Program-made: the position numbers and the translations under genes | Shown: positions 32,713 to 40,902 of the stretch, piece after piece | How positions within the stretch are numbered: position 1 is the stretch's first letter | How the letters are laid out: each line of letters opens with the position of its first letter | Notes under the pieces: model-generated | Told to the model about the DNA's origin: nothing | The model's input: the letters and a program-made list of their open reading frames with translations, nothing else | Database searches by the model: none | Origin: an uncultured Bacteroidales bacterium | GTDB lineage: Bacteria; Bacteroidota; Bacteroidia; Bacteroidales; UBA932 | Direction: 5' to 3' | Assembly (NCBI GenBank): GCA_949286415.1 | Contig: CASEBV010000007.1 | Span: forward strand, 62,001 to 126,000 | Length of the DNA stretch: 64,000 bases

Positions 32713-32899
32713 TTGAGTATGTTGCAGTTAAATACCATGGCAGCCATCCCCTCTCAACACTGCTGATAACAATCGTAACATATCGGTATCTGGTTTTATG
32801 TTAAATCCAACTCACTTGCAGAACCATTCGGCATCCTGAAATTTGCAAACGAATGGCATATTTATGAATAATTATATTGAAAAATCAGATATAAACCGC
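32713..32899. other. AT-rich gap before the AbiL-like pair
   Basis: About 187 bp without a gene. It holds a weak 7-bp inverted repeat (CCATTCG at 32824-32830 and CGAATGG at 32850-32856) with a 19-nt loop, too loose to call a terminator. The AbiL-like promoter and palindrome follow directly. Confidence 0.6.
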
Positions 32900-32926
32900 T
32901 ATATTTGTAAACGATTTACAAATATA
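32900..32926. promoter_or_regulatory. 27-bp perfect palindrome over the AbiL-like promoter
   Basis: The 12-bp arms TATATTTGTAAA (32900-32911) and TTTACAAATATA (32915-32926) are exact reverse complements around CGA. The left arm is also the -7 box (TATATTTG), and the mirror copy reads as a -7 box on the minus strand. The ATG of the ATPase gene follows 4 bp after. The geometry is that of a dimer-binding operator that would block its own promoter; no regulator gene is visible nearby. Confidence 0.85.
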
Positions 32927-32930
32927 AGCC

Positions 32931-34241
32931 ATGATAATAGATTTTTCAGTAGAAAATTTCTTCTCAATAAGAGAGCGGCAGACATTGTCATTCCTCGCAG
33001 AAGACAGTATCCGGCATCTGGAAGATTATTATGTGACAGAGGTTGCCGGGAAAAGAATCCTGAAGGCAGGATTGATTTTCGGAGCCAATGCTTCCGGGAA
33101 AACGACAATACTCAATGCCATGGATTTCTTCAAGTCAGTAGTTATTGACCCTAAGAGTTCAAAAAATACATCTCTCGCCAGAGTGCCGTTTCTGATGGAT
33201 TATTCTTCGCGAGGGAAAGACACTATGTTTGAAATCAATTTTATCCAAAACGGGCAGACATATTATTACCAACTTATTCTGAACGATAAATATATAGTAA
33301 GTGAAGTCCTGAAGACAAGGAAAAACGGGAAACTGGTATATAAAAGGACGACAGATGCCGACAACCAGGTTTCCGATATTCAATGGGGGACATTCTCACA
33401 GTTAAAGGACAAGTATGATATTGTCGTGCTGGCAAAGAATACCCTATGGAATGAAACCGTCATAGCGGGTTTCCTGAAAACCAATATGGAACAACCTTGC
33501 CTGAAAGAAGTTTCAGACTGGTTCAGCCGGTATCTGAATTCAATCATAAGACCATCTCTGGATCTGACAGGTTTCATTTTGGAGAATATTGACAATGGCA
33601 GTATTGACAGTAAAGGGCTGATACCCATTTTGATGAAAGCGGATTTAAATATTTCTGATATTCAAATAAAAAAACGAAGTGAAACTTTGGGCTATACCCC
33701 ATCGAGATATTTTGAAGATGACGAAATTTTCAGGACGAAAATAAAAGACGGTTCTGTCGGTTACGATATATACAATCTCCGCTTCCGGCATGACAATAAA
33801 GACGGGGAACATTTTTCAGACATAAAATTCAAGTATGAGTCTCTGGGGACCCAGCGCTACTTCGGACTTGCCGGAATCCTGTACCTTATGATAAAGAATT
33901 CCTGCTGCTTCTGTCTGGATGAACTGGAATCATCCATACATCCGGAACTGGCGAAGCATTTCCTTCTGACATTCTGTGTCAACGCAAAGAATTCCCAACT
34001 CATAGCGACCACCCATGACAGGGAGTTCCTGAACAACAAGGACATATTCAGGAATGATATGATATTCTTTACAGAAAAGGATGATGCCTGCGCAACTACA
34101 TTGTACAAATTGTCGGATTTTGATTCATCGGTCATACGCAATACCAGCAATATACTGAACGCATACAATGCAGGAAGACTGGGCGCATTACCGAATTTGG
34201 GCGATTATTATCTTGATATAAATGACAATGGGTATGAATAA
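32931..34241 (+). CDS. AAA family ATPase, RloA/AbiLi-like
   Basis: A 436-residue SMC/OLD-type ATPase. It starts with MIIDFSVENFFSIRERQTLSF, the family opening, has Walker A GANASGKTT (residues 51-59), and a late CLDELESSIHPELAKHF (Walker B with a signature at about 329-332) followed by LIATTHDREFL, the H-loop. These features match the ATPase half of AbiL/RloAB defence pairs. It overlaps rloB by 20 bp. In such pairs the ATPase senses a trigger and the RloB partner acts; which trigger is unknown here. Confidence 0.85.
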   Translation: MIIDFSVENFFSIRERQTLSFLAEDSIRHLEDYYVTEVAGKRILKAGLIFGANASGKTTILNAMDFFKSVVIDPKSSKNTSLARVPFLMDYSSRGKDTMFEINFIQNGQTYYYQLILNDKYIVSEVLKTRKNGKLVYKRTTDADNQVSDIQWGTFSQLKDKYDIVVLAKNTLWNETVIAGFLKTNMEQPCLKEVSDWFSRYLNSIIRPSLDLTGFILENIDNGSIDSKGLIPILMKADLNISDIQIKKRSETLGYTPSRYFEDDEIFRTKIKDGSVGYDIYNLRFRHDNKDGEHFSDIKFKYESLGTQRYFGLAGILYLMIKNSCCFCLDELESSIHPELAKHFLLTFCVNAKNSQLIATTHDREFLNNKDIFRNDMIFFTEKDDACATTLYKLSDFDSSVIRNTSNILNAYNAGRLGALPNLGDYYLDINDNGYE

Positions 34242-34890
34242 CAGACAGCAAAACGGCCAACGACTCCGTAATTCTTTTGCTTGTGTAGTGGATGGCGAGA
34301 CTGAAATATGGTATCCGAATATGCTTAAACGGAATGAGCCGTCAATGAAAAGCATATCAATCAGGCCGGAACTTCCTCAGAAGAAGACATTGGAGGAACA
34401 ATTTAAGCAAGTCCAGACATTGGCGGAATCCTACACCGCTGTATTCTGGATAATAGATACGGATACAATTATAAGTAACGAAAGGACATTCGCAGGCGAC
34501 AGGAACAAGTCTCCGAGAGTTGTCCTGAAGAAATGCGTCTCCGCTCTTCCCGACAATGCAATATTCATTGCCAATACCCCATGCTTTGAGTTCTGGGTGC
34601 TTCTGCATGTTCTTAAGACTTCCATGTATTATGAAACCGGGGCCGATGTCATTGAGCAACTTCATAAATTTGATTTGCTTAAAGACTATTCTAAAACCAG
34701 GAAGTATTTCACTCAGGAATGCAATGATATATACAAACGGTTGAAACCATATTTGGAGGAAGCAATAGCAAACAGCAAGGCTACAGGAGAATTCGATTAT
34801 GAGAATCTTGAAAAAGGCTTCTGCAGTATGCATAAATTGTTCTCCGGATTGGGACTTGATGCAGAATCCGGACAAATGGGCAATAAATGA
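34222..34890 (+). CDS. rloB: RloB-like TOPRIM protein, AbiLii-like effector
   Basis: A 222-residue protein of the RloB family. TOPRIM-like features are FACVVDGETE (acidic residue near the start), FWIIDTDT (DxD), and the family motif NTPCFEFWVLLH. The fold suggests a metal-dependent nuclease. The start at 34222 lies inside the ATPase gene; in-frame ATGs at 34228 and 34234 are alternatives. Paired ATPase-RloB genes act in phage defence; no third partner is found downstream. Confidence 0.85.
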   Translation: MTMGMNNRQQNGQRLRNSFACVVDGETEIWYPNMLKRNEPSMKSISIRPELPQKKTLEEQFKQVQTLAESYTAVFWIIDTDTIISNERTFAGDRNKSPRVVLKKCVSALPDNAIFIANTPCFEFWVLLHVLKTSMYYETGADVIEQLHKFDLLKDYSKTRKYFTQECNDIYKRLKPYLEEAIANSKATGEFDYENLEKGFCSMHKLFSGLGLDAESGQMGNK

Positions 34891-35135
34891 TAGCAATACT
34901 CCGTTCGCTTTCGCTTCGTTCAGGCTCACTCCGTTTACATCATTCAATCAGTTCAGTCGCAGGACACTCGCTCAACCGAAGCGGTGTCAGCCAAGGGACT
35001 GTGCCCCACAACTACAACATACATAATAAAATAAAAAAGAAGAATGGCCTCAAGCCATTCTTCTGTAAGTTTAAGGCAAATCCTAAATAAATTTGAATTC
35101 AACCTAGAATTCGCCCTCCATTGCCATTCCGGGGC
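34891..35135. other. Non-coding end of the island
   Basis: About 245 bp between rloB and the end of the polysaccharide locus. It contains a short stretch of repeated CGCTTCG/CGTTC/CACTCCG words, common in intergenic DNA of this phylum, and the minus-strand terminator at 35031-35064. No tRNA-like fragment or copy of the tRNA-Lys 3' end was seen, so no attachment repeat is confirmed. Confidence 0.55.
35031..35064 (-). terminator. Terminator of the polysaccharide locus
   Basis: AGAAGAATGGC (35038-35048) pairs with GCCATTCTTCT (35054-35064) over a 5-nt loop. On the minus strand it is followed by TTTTTT (35032-35037), so it ends transcription of the fimbrillin/PI-PLC-like gene. Confidence 0.85.
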
Positions 35136-37376
35136 CTATTCGTCCCAGCCGTCCGACGAGCGTGTAACAGGCCGGGAAGCGGCGGTTCCTGCCGATGGAG
35201 AATCTTTTCTCAAGGCAAACTTGAAGTTGTTGTCAACCACGGTCTGAATAAGACTGGCAGTGCCATACTCCTGACCTGATTCTGGAAGATTATCAGCAAA
35301 ATTAAAGAAAATCAGTCCGAGAGAAGCGTTCTCACTCCTTTCCTGCAACTGCTGTACCGCAAACACAGACATCTCCTTTGTCAAAGCCACGACTCCTTCC
35401 GATGACAGAGAGTTACTGTATGGCCTGCCTACGAGACATCCTCCGAGATCGTTCATGAACCATGTGGAAAAATCTTTATTCTCCTGGTATGCTTTTACAC
35501 TCTCTGTAAACAAATAAGAAACATATTGTTTTTTGTCTGAAAGGGACGTATTGCCGTTAGGCCCTTCCTCTCCGAGACCCGTTCCGTCCATACCGACAGT
35601 AGTGACTTCCTGATACAGCCATGTCAATTCCGTCTGACGATTGACATTTGAGGAGCCCCATTTCATAGGGACACCGCCTTCGACATACGCCGTCTTCCAC
35701 AATGAGAACAAACACGGCACTCCTGAATTTGCCGGGATGTAATTCCCCATGGTTGTATTATTATAATTGACCTTCAGTACAATCTTGCCTTTTACATCAT
35801 CAATTGTAGTCGTCGGCAAAATTTCGTCCTGATAAATATACTTGCCCAATTCAGAATCTTTGCAATATTCCTTGACTGCGTATTCCACTGTCTCTATCCA
35901 GCCTCTTTCGTCACCATAGCTCCAACTGGTCCCCTGATTATCAGTTGCCCCTCCATCAAACGTCAATTGCAGAAAGACATATTCATTGTCTTTTCCTTCC
36001 GCATGAGCATTATCGATACATTCGCCCAGCTCCTTTATTATATCCCGGACATTGTCAAGCCGACGGCTGTCTACACATGCATATAATTCACCTTCTCTGA
36101 AACCGCCGATAATTCTGGCGTCATACAAAGCTCCGGTCTGCACTATAAACGCACGGACTCCGGTATTGAACTGCTGCTGGATTGTGGCATTCTGATATAT
36201 GATGTTTGAGTTGTTGGCTTCGGTCAATATGGAGAATTTGCTGCCAGGCAGAGAGAGTTCAGTGATATAGATGGTCGGGTCAAGGGAATCCATCCAATAG
36301 TTCGTGCCTCCTGTCTTCAGAGCAGGGAGAGAAACGAGATTGACCTTGTGCGCGAGAATCTGGTCAGTCTGTAGAGTCTTGACAAGGTTTGCGCTGTTAA
36401 GCGGGGAAACAGATATCTGAAGAGTCTGCTTCTCGAATCCGTCATCGTTAGGCAGAAGATATGCCTGAAGCACCAGTTTGTCGCCGGGAGCGAGTTCAAT
36501 GAAATCTTTCTTAGCCTCATCATAGCAGGAAATGGTGATTCTGTTCCTGACTTCACTGAGATTTCCAGAGATTTCACATGTCGGGGTTGTTCCGGTCCCG
36601 TCCTTTATGCCGGTGAAGTCGCACTCAAAATCTCCGGTAAGATAAATATTCTGCCCTGCTCCGTCAGGATCAACAGCATTTATGTTGATGCTGGATATCT
36701 TGATTGGGGCGGAATTGGTAGCAGGACCATTGATCGTGATCTCAAGAATTGTATTGAGCGGATGGAAAGTGAGCGGCACATCTGTACCGGCTTCCATCTT
36801 TTCCTTATCCACCTGAGTGTAAGCCCACATATATGCATAATCCGTGTTAGCTATGCCCCGGATTACCTTATGTCCGTCCACCGTACTTTCCTCAAAGCGG
36901 ACAGGATCCTGCAGTACAGGAACCGAGGCCTGTATGAGACCGTCACCGTCCACACCAGAAACTGCCTTTGCCGGGTAGAAGCCATAGAAATTATGCTTTG
37001 AGGCAGATCCCCATTGAAGTCCCACCTCACCTGTCTTCGTAACGGCAGCCGAGGTATTCGTAGGGTTGCCGTCTGTATCTTTGGCAGGAGTAATCATATA
37101 GTCCGCCCGCACCGTATTGGAAGATTCCGGACAATACACAGCTATGCAGTCATTGTCCGCCCAATACACAGGATAATATCTGCGGCCCGTTCCATCGGTT
37201 ACAATTTCATCGCCATATATGGTCTTGGTACTGACTGCACCCGGCAGCGAAGAGCCGAAAGTGATTTCCTCACCCTCCGTAACCGGGACAAATGTTTCCT
37301 CTGTCTGGCATCCCGTCAGGCAAAAGGAAAATATTGCGCCTGCAGCAATGCAGGCATATCTGACTTCAGTTTTCAT
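35136..37376 (-). CDS. Lipoprotein: fimbrillin-like N-terminus fused to a degenerate PI-PLC domain
   Basis: A 746-residue lipoprotein (lipobox LTGC, Cys23). Residues about 40-350 look like a fimbrillin (Mfa/FimA-type) transthyretin-like fold, with YWADNDCIAVYCPESS and LTFHPLNTILEITING. From about residue 360 a PI-PLC-X-like domain follows (SLPGSKFSI, QFNTGVRAFIVQTG, NEYVFLQLTFDGG, and KGKIVLKVNYNN). The position of the catalytic histidine (normally LPGTH) is SK, and the second histidine is absent, so it is probably inactive and may bind ligands instead. Last gene of the polysaccharide locus, followed by a terminator. Confidence 0.7.
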   Translation of the reverse strand: MKTEVRYACIAAGAIFSFCLTGCQTEETFVPVTEGEEITFGSSLPGAVSTKTIYGDEIVTDGTGRRYYPVYWADNDCIAVYCPESSNTVRADYMITPAKDTDGNPTNTSAAVTKTGEVGLQWGSASKHNFYGFYPAKAVSGVDGDGLIQASVPVLQDPVRFEESTVDGHKVIRGIANTDYAYMWAYTQVDKEKMEAGTDVPLTFHPLNTILEITINGPATNSAPIKISSININAVDPDGAGQNIYLTGDFECDFTGIKDGTGTTPTCEISGNLSEVRNRITISCYDEAKKDFIELAPGDKLVLQAYLLPNDDGFEKQTLQISVSPLNSANLVKTLQTDQILAHKVNLVSLPALKTGGTNYWMDSLDPTIYITELSLPGSKFSILTEANNSNIIYQNATIQQQFNTGVRAFIVQTGALYDARIIGGFREGELYACVDSRRLDNVRDIIKELGECIDNAHAEGKDNEYVFLQLTFDGGATDNQGTSWSYGDERGWIETVEYAVKEYCKDSELGKYIYQDEILPTTTIDDVKGKIVLKVNYNNTTMGNYIPANSGVPCLFSLWKTAYVEGGVPMKWGSSNVNRQTELTWLYQEVTTVGMDGTGLGEEGPNGNTSLSDKKQYVSYLFTESVKAYQENKDFSTWFMNDLGGCLVGRPYSNSLSSEGVVALTKEMSVFAVQQLQERSENASLGLIFFNFADNLPESGQEYGTASLIQTVVDNNFKFALRKDSPSAGTAASRPVTRSSDGWDE

Positions 37377-37388
37377 AATTTCTGATGT

Positions 37389-37586
37389 TTAATTATCCCA
37401 AGAATTCCACTCTTCACCGAGGGAATTGTCAAAATAATTTCCTTCATTTCCTATTTCATGACCTTCTATGGTCACGCCCTCATCGTGTTCAGCTTCTGGA
37501 TCAAACACAGACCCGCCCATGAATCCGTTTTCGGCTTCAACTGATGTATGCATCATCACAGGCGCCATGTAAACATTCTTTTTCAT
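37389..37586 (-). CDS. 65-residue acidic peptide with a GG motif
   Basis: MKKNVYMAPVMMHT opens with a pattern frequent in short Bacteroidales peptides. A Gly-Gly pair follows at residues 24-25 (GFMGG) and then an Asp/Glu/Gly/Asn-rich tail with a WNSW end. It has no signal peptide. It lies 13 bp after wzc and 12 bp before the lipoprotein gene, so it is in the operon. A double-glycine leader peptide would end at the GG; whether this is a peptide precursor is a guess linked to the PqqD/kinase genes upstream. Confidence 0.6.
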   Translation of the reverse strand: MKKNVYMAPVMMHTSVEAENGFMGGSVFDPEAEHDEGVTIEGHEIGNEGNYFDNSLGEEWNSWDN

Positions 37587-37599
37587 AAAATATCAATCT

Positions 37600-39978
37600 T
37601 TATTTTTTCTTTTCTGATGAATCGTCGGCACCGTAGCCATAGCCGTAACTATGGCCATAACCATAACCGTAACCGTATCCGTAACCATAGCCGTAGCCCT
37701 GATGCTTGAAATCAACGCCATTGAGGAGGAGTGCCATGTTGGAGAGCTTCTTGTCGGCATACAGACGCTCGACTTCCGGAAGCTGCCTTCTGTCCATCTT
37801 GCCGGCTCTTACGACAAAGACGGTGAGGTCAGCAATTCTGTTGACGATGATGGCGTCTGCGATGATTCCCACAGGGACACTGTCCACAATGATATATTCG
37901 TAACGGGCCCGGAGTTCGGCGAAAAGTTCGTCAAGACGGCTGTCCATGAGGAGTTCCGTCGGATTCGGAGCAACTGTGCCGGCAAGGATGATGTCCGGGC
38001 CGTTGGAGTCAAGCCTCAGGATATCACCCACAGTAAGCGACGGATTGGCAAGGAAGTCTGTCACTCCGTAATGACCTTTGTTGTAATACTTCGACAGGGA
38101 TCTCTTCCTGATGTCAAGGTCAACAAGAACCACTCGCTTCTTCGCATAGACGAGGCTGGTGGCAAGATTCATGGAAATGAATGTCTTGCCTGCTCCTTCA
38201 TTCATCGAGACAAGGGTGACGACCTGCGAGCCGGAGGCTTTCCTCAACATGAACGACATGTTCGTCCTGAGTATTCGGAAAGCTTCCGAAATCACATTTC
38301 TGCTCTCCTCCACAATGACAGGCACTTTGCCTTTGCTCTGGGCGTCCTTTATGCTCTTGTCGTATGGAATCTCCCCGAGGAAAGGAAGATCAACGACATC
38401 CTCAATATCTTTTCTCCTATGTATCCTTGTGTCAAAGAACATGATCATCAAGAATATGAAGCAAGGACACACAAGTCCGGCAAGCAGGCCGAGAATGAGA
38501 ATCCGGTTCCTGACAGGTGAAATCGGAGCCATGCTTCCAGACGCCTCGTCTATGACTCTGGCATTGTTGTCGGCCATGGCCTGCGCCAGCGCATTTTCCT
38601 CCCGGCGGTTAAGAAGGAACATATAGAGACTCTCCTTGATTTTCTGCTGTCTCTCGATGGAAAGCATTTCCCTCTGCTTGGTCGGGATGGAGGTCATGCG
38701 GTTCTGTGCACGCTCCTCCCTGCTTCTGGCATCGTTGAGCCGGACATTGAGACTGACTATCATATTGTCCACAGCGCGGACGATGCTCTGTTTCATTGTC
38801 CTGAGGGTGTTGTTGAGCTCAAGGACCACGGGGTTCATCTCACTGCTGTCATCAATGAGCTTGTCCCTCCTGAGCTTGACAGAATTGTACTGGGATATCT
38901 GGCTCTCGATGTTCATGTCGTTGATACCGGTATTGACAGGTATCAGATCTATTTCCTTGGCGGGATCGGAAAGGTACTCTTTTATGTAGTCGGCGAGTTC
39001 GAGCTGCGTCTCGAGTTCAAGGACATCAGTATTGTATTTCTGGGCCTCCTGCATATACATGCCTGATGTCGTGTTGATGTCAAGGACCTGATTGTCCCGC
39101 TTGAAGAGTTCAAGGTCAGACTCGACTGAACCGAGTTCATTCTCAATGATGATCAGACGGTCGTTTATGAAGTTTGCCGTATTGATCGCCACCTGGTTCT
39201 TGTCATTTATGGTCTCCTCGTTGTACACGGTGATGAGCATGTTCAGGACATCCCTCGCCCTGACCGGAGACTCATCCTTAAGAGACAGATTGAGAATGGT
39301 GGACTCGTCTTCCTCCTGACGGATGGCAAAGTTGGACCGGTAATATCCGACCACGGATTCAAGGGACTTCTTTGTCACATGTATGTCACGCCCGTTCCAG
39401 GAATTGTTGTAATAATTGGTCAGAGTTATGACAGCATGCTGGCCGTTGCCGATTGAAAGCGTATCGGCTATCCTTGCTCCGGTTTTGCTCTCGCCTCTTT
39501 TTCCATTGTGCAGGACGACTCTTACAGAATCGGCAGTGACAGGCGTCACCGTCATGGATATATATTGAGACGGCGTTGCATCAGGGAACGAGACTGCCAC
39601 CGGGGACTGAGAATACAGCTCCAACTGCCTGAACTTGTCCTTGACTTTATAGTTTATGTCCGCATGCACACGCCTGATGACTTCACGCAGGAGCTTCTTC
39701 GAGCGGAACTGGAGAATCTCATTGGAGACATTGACCCTGTTGATGAGATTGTCATAACGGTCAAGGCTGGCCGTGGCCGTCTTGTTCGACGGATCTTTGA
39801 TAATGACAGTCGCCGAGGAGAAATACACGAACGGCTGACATGCATAATATATCCATGCCGCTCCGAGGAACACAGCGACCGACAACACTATCCACTTCCA
39901 CTTTGAGAGCAGATAGAAGAATATGTCGAGAAGATTGATTCCCGAATTGGACTTGTCTGTTTTATTGTTTGCTGACAT
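37600..39978 (-). CDS. Wzc-like polysaccharide co-polymerase/tyrosine autokinase
   Basis: A 792-residue inner-membrane protein: Wzz domain between two spans (residues about 20-490), then a BY-kinase with VTLVSMNEGAGKTFIS (Walker A, about 583-595), VVLVDLDIRK (Walker A') and YIIVDSVPVG (Walker B). The C-terminus carries a run of alternating Tyr-Gly (about 760-785), an extreme form of the tyrosine cluster that these kinases phosphorylate. It controls chain length and assembly of the polysaccharide with the Wza-like protein just upstream. Confidence 0.93.
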   Translation of the reverse strand: MSANNKTDKSNSGINLLDIFFYLLSKWKWIVLSVAVFLGAAWIYYACQPFVYFSSATVIIKDPSNKTATASLDRYDNLINRVNVSNEILQFRSKKLLREVIRRVHADINYKVKDKFRQLELYSQSPVAVSFPDATPSQYISMTVTPVTADSVRVVLHNGKRGESKTGARIADTLSIGNGQHAVITLTNYYNNSWNGRDIHVTKKSLESVVGYYRSNFAIRQEEDESTILNLSLKDESPVRARDVLNMLITVYNEETINDKNQVAINTANFINDRLIIIENELGSVESDLELFKRDNQVLDINTTSGMYMQEAQKYNTDVLELETQLELADYIKEYLSDPAKEIDLIPVNTGINDMNIESQISQYNSVKLRRDKLIDDSSEMNPVVLELNNTLRTMKQSIVRAVDNMIVSLNVRLNDARSREERAQNRMTSIPTKQREMLSIERQQKIKESLYMFLLNRREENALAQAMADNNARVIDEASGSMAPISPVRNRILILGLLAGLVCPCFIFLMIMFFDTRIHRRKDIEDVVDLPFLGEIPYDKSIKDAQSKGKVPVIVEESRNVISEAFRILRTNMSFMLRKASGSQVVTLVSMNEGAGKTFISMNLATSLVYAKKRVVLVDLDIRKRSLSKYYNKGHYGVTDFLANPSLTVGDILRLDSNGPDIILAGTVAPNPTELLMDSRLDELFAELRARYEYIIVDSVPVGIIADAIIVNRIADLTVFVVRAGKMDRRQLPEVERLYADKKLSNMALLLNGVDFKHQGYGYGYGYGYGYGYGHSYGYGYGADDSSEKKK
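37631..37696. repeat. Hexanucleotide repeat coding for the Wzc Tyr-Gly tail
   Basis: Eleven near-identical 6-bp units (CCRTAR-type on the plus strand) encode alternating Tyr and Gly in the kinase tail. Such a tract can expand or contract by slippage while keeping frame, changing the number of phosphorylatable tyrosines. Confidence 0.9.
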
Positions 39979-40021
39979 TGCGTCTATAAAATTCTCTCTT
40001 GTTCTTTACTCAAATTCAATT

Positions 40022-40834
40022 TTACATGCCACGAATAGCACTCGTAGCCCATATTACCGAACATATCGCCGTCACTACCGACAATACAGCCGTTCCTATC
40101 TGCCAGCCCCTGTCCTCGGCGTCTTTCTTGATGTATTTCGGCTCCACATACACTATATCATTCTGCTGAAGATAATAGCACGGGGAGTTGAAAACATCCT
40201 TTGTCCTGATGTCAGCGACAAGCATCTCCCTGTCGTCGCCGACTTCCCTGATGACAGCCACCTTGTCGAGCCTGGCATTCACCGCTGGACCGCCTGCCCT
40301 TGCAAGAGCTTCAAAAATCGTTATGCGGTCGCCATTCACATTATATGTTCCGACACCGCCCACTGCCCCAAGAACCGTATACTTGAAATTGAGGAACTCT
40401 ATGGATACCATCGGCATCTTCATATAGTTGCCATCCTCAATCCTGTTCTTTATCAGGTCTATGGCCTGGGACACAGTCAGACCTTCAAGATGCAGCTTGC
40501 CGAGTATCGGAAAGTCTATGTCTCCGTTCACATCCACCCGGTAGCCCTCTTCCCCCGAAGCCGTCCCGCCCTGTGCCGTGCTTATGCTTCCGTCACTGCC
40601 CACACGGAGACTGGCTCCATGCACATTGAAAGGAATGGCGAGTTCAGGACTTCTGCTGCTGCTCACAGTGATGTCCAGACGGTCATCCTTCATGATGGTT
40701 GCCTCATATTTTATGTCCACCGGATATTTTTCACCTGGAATCATATCCTGAAGGTACACAAAATTCTTTGTCGCAGCACATGATGTAAGGAGCAAAGATA
40801 GAGACAAAATAATGAAAATCAAATGTTTTTTCAT
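40022..40834 (-). CDS. Wza-like polysaccharide export lipoprotein
   Basis: A 270-residue outer-membrane lipoprotein (lipobox LTSC, Cys19). The Poly_export domain is seen in YEATIMKDDRLDITVSSSR, VDVNGDIDFPILGKLHLEGLTVSQA and the SLBB domain near VLGAVGGVGTYNVNGDRITIFEALARAGG. The C-terminal span (IGTAVLSVVTAICSVIWA) probably is the amphipathic helix of the channel. It forms the export channel with Wzc, encoded 43 bp downstream. Confidence 0.93.
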   Translation of the reverse strand: MKKHLIFIILSLSLLLTSCAATKNFVYLQDMIPGEKYPVDIKYEATIMKDDRLDITVSSSRSPELAIPFNVHGASLRVGSDGSISTAQGGTASGEEGYRVDVNGDIDFPILGKLHLEGLTVSQAIDLIKNRIEDGNYMKMPMVSIEFLNFKYTVLGAVGGVGTYNVNGDRITIFEALARAGGPAVNARLDKVAVIREVGDDREMLVADIRTKDVFNSPCYYLQQNDIVYVEPKYIKKDAEDRGWQIGTAVLSVVTAICSVIWATSAIRGM

Positions 40835-40902
40835 TGAATAATTAAAATTTGGTGAATATTGTTGACTGAATATTTTCCATAATTTTTTCTCCTGTCAGGG
40901 GG

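Noticed and set aside
32824..32856. Inverted repeat CCATTCG/CGAATGG as a terminator of the three-gene cassette
   Set aside because: Only 7 bp with a 19-nt loop and no T-run after it.
32931..34890. PARIS or OLD/Gabija-type system
   Set aside because: The partner has the RloB motif (NTPCFEFWVLLH) rather than DUF4435 or a helicase, so AbiL-like fits better.
37631..37696. Short repeats that could be mistaken for a CRISPR array
   Set aside because: The units are 6 bp without spacers and lie in frame within the Wzc-like gene as a Tyr-Gly tail.
37651..38520. Open plus-strand frame opposite wzc
   Set aside because: The kinase motifs on the minus strand are clear; this is a shadow frame.
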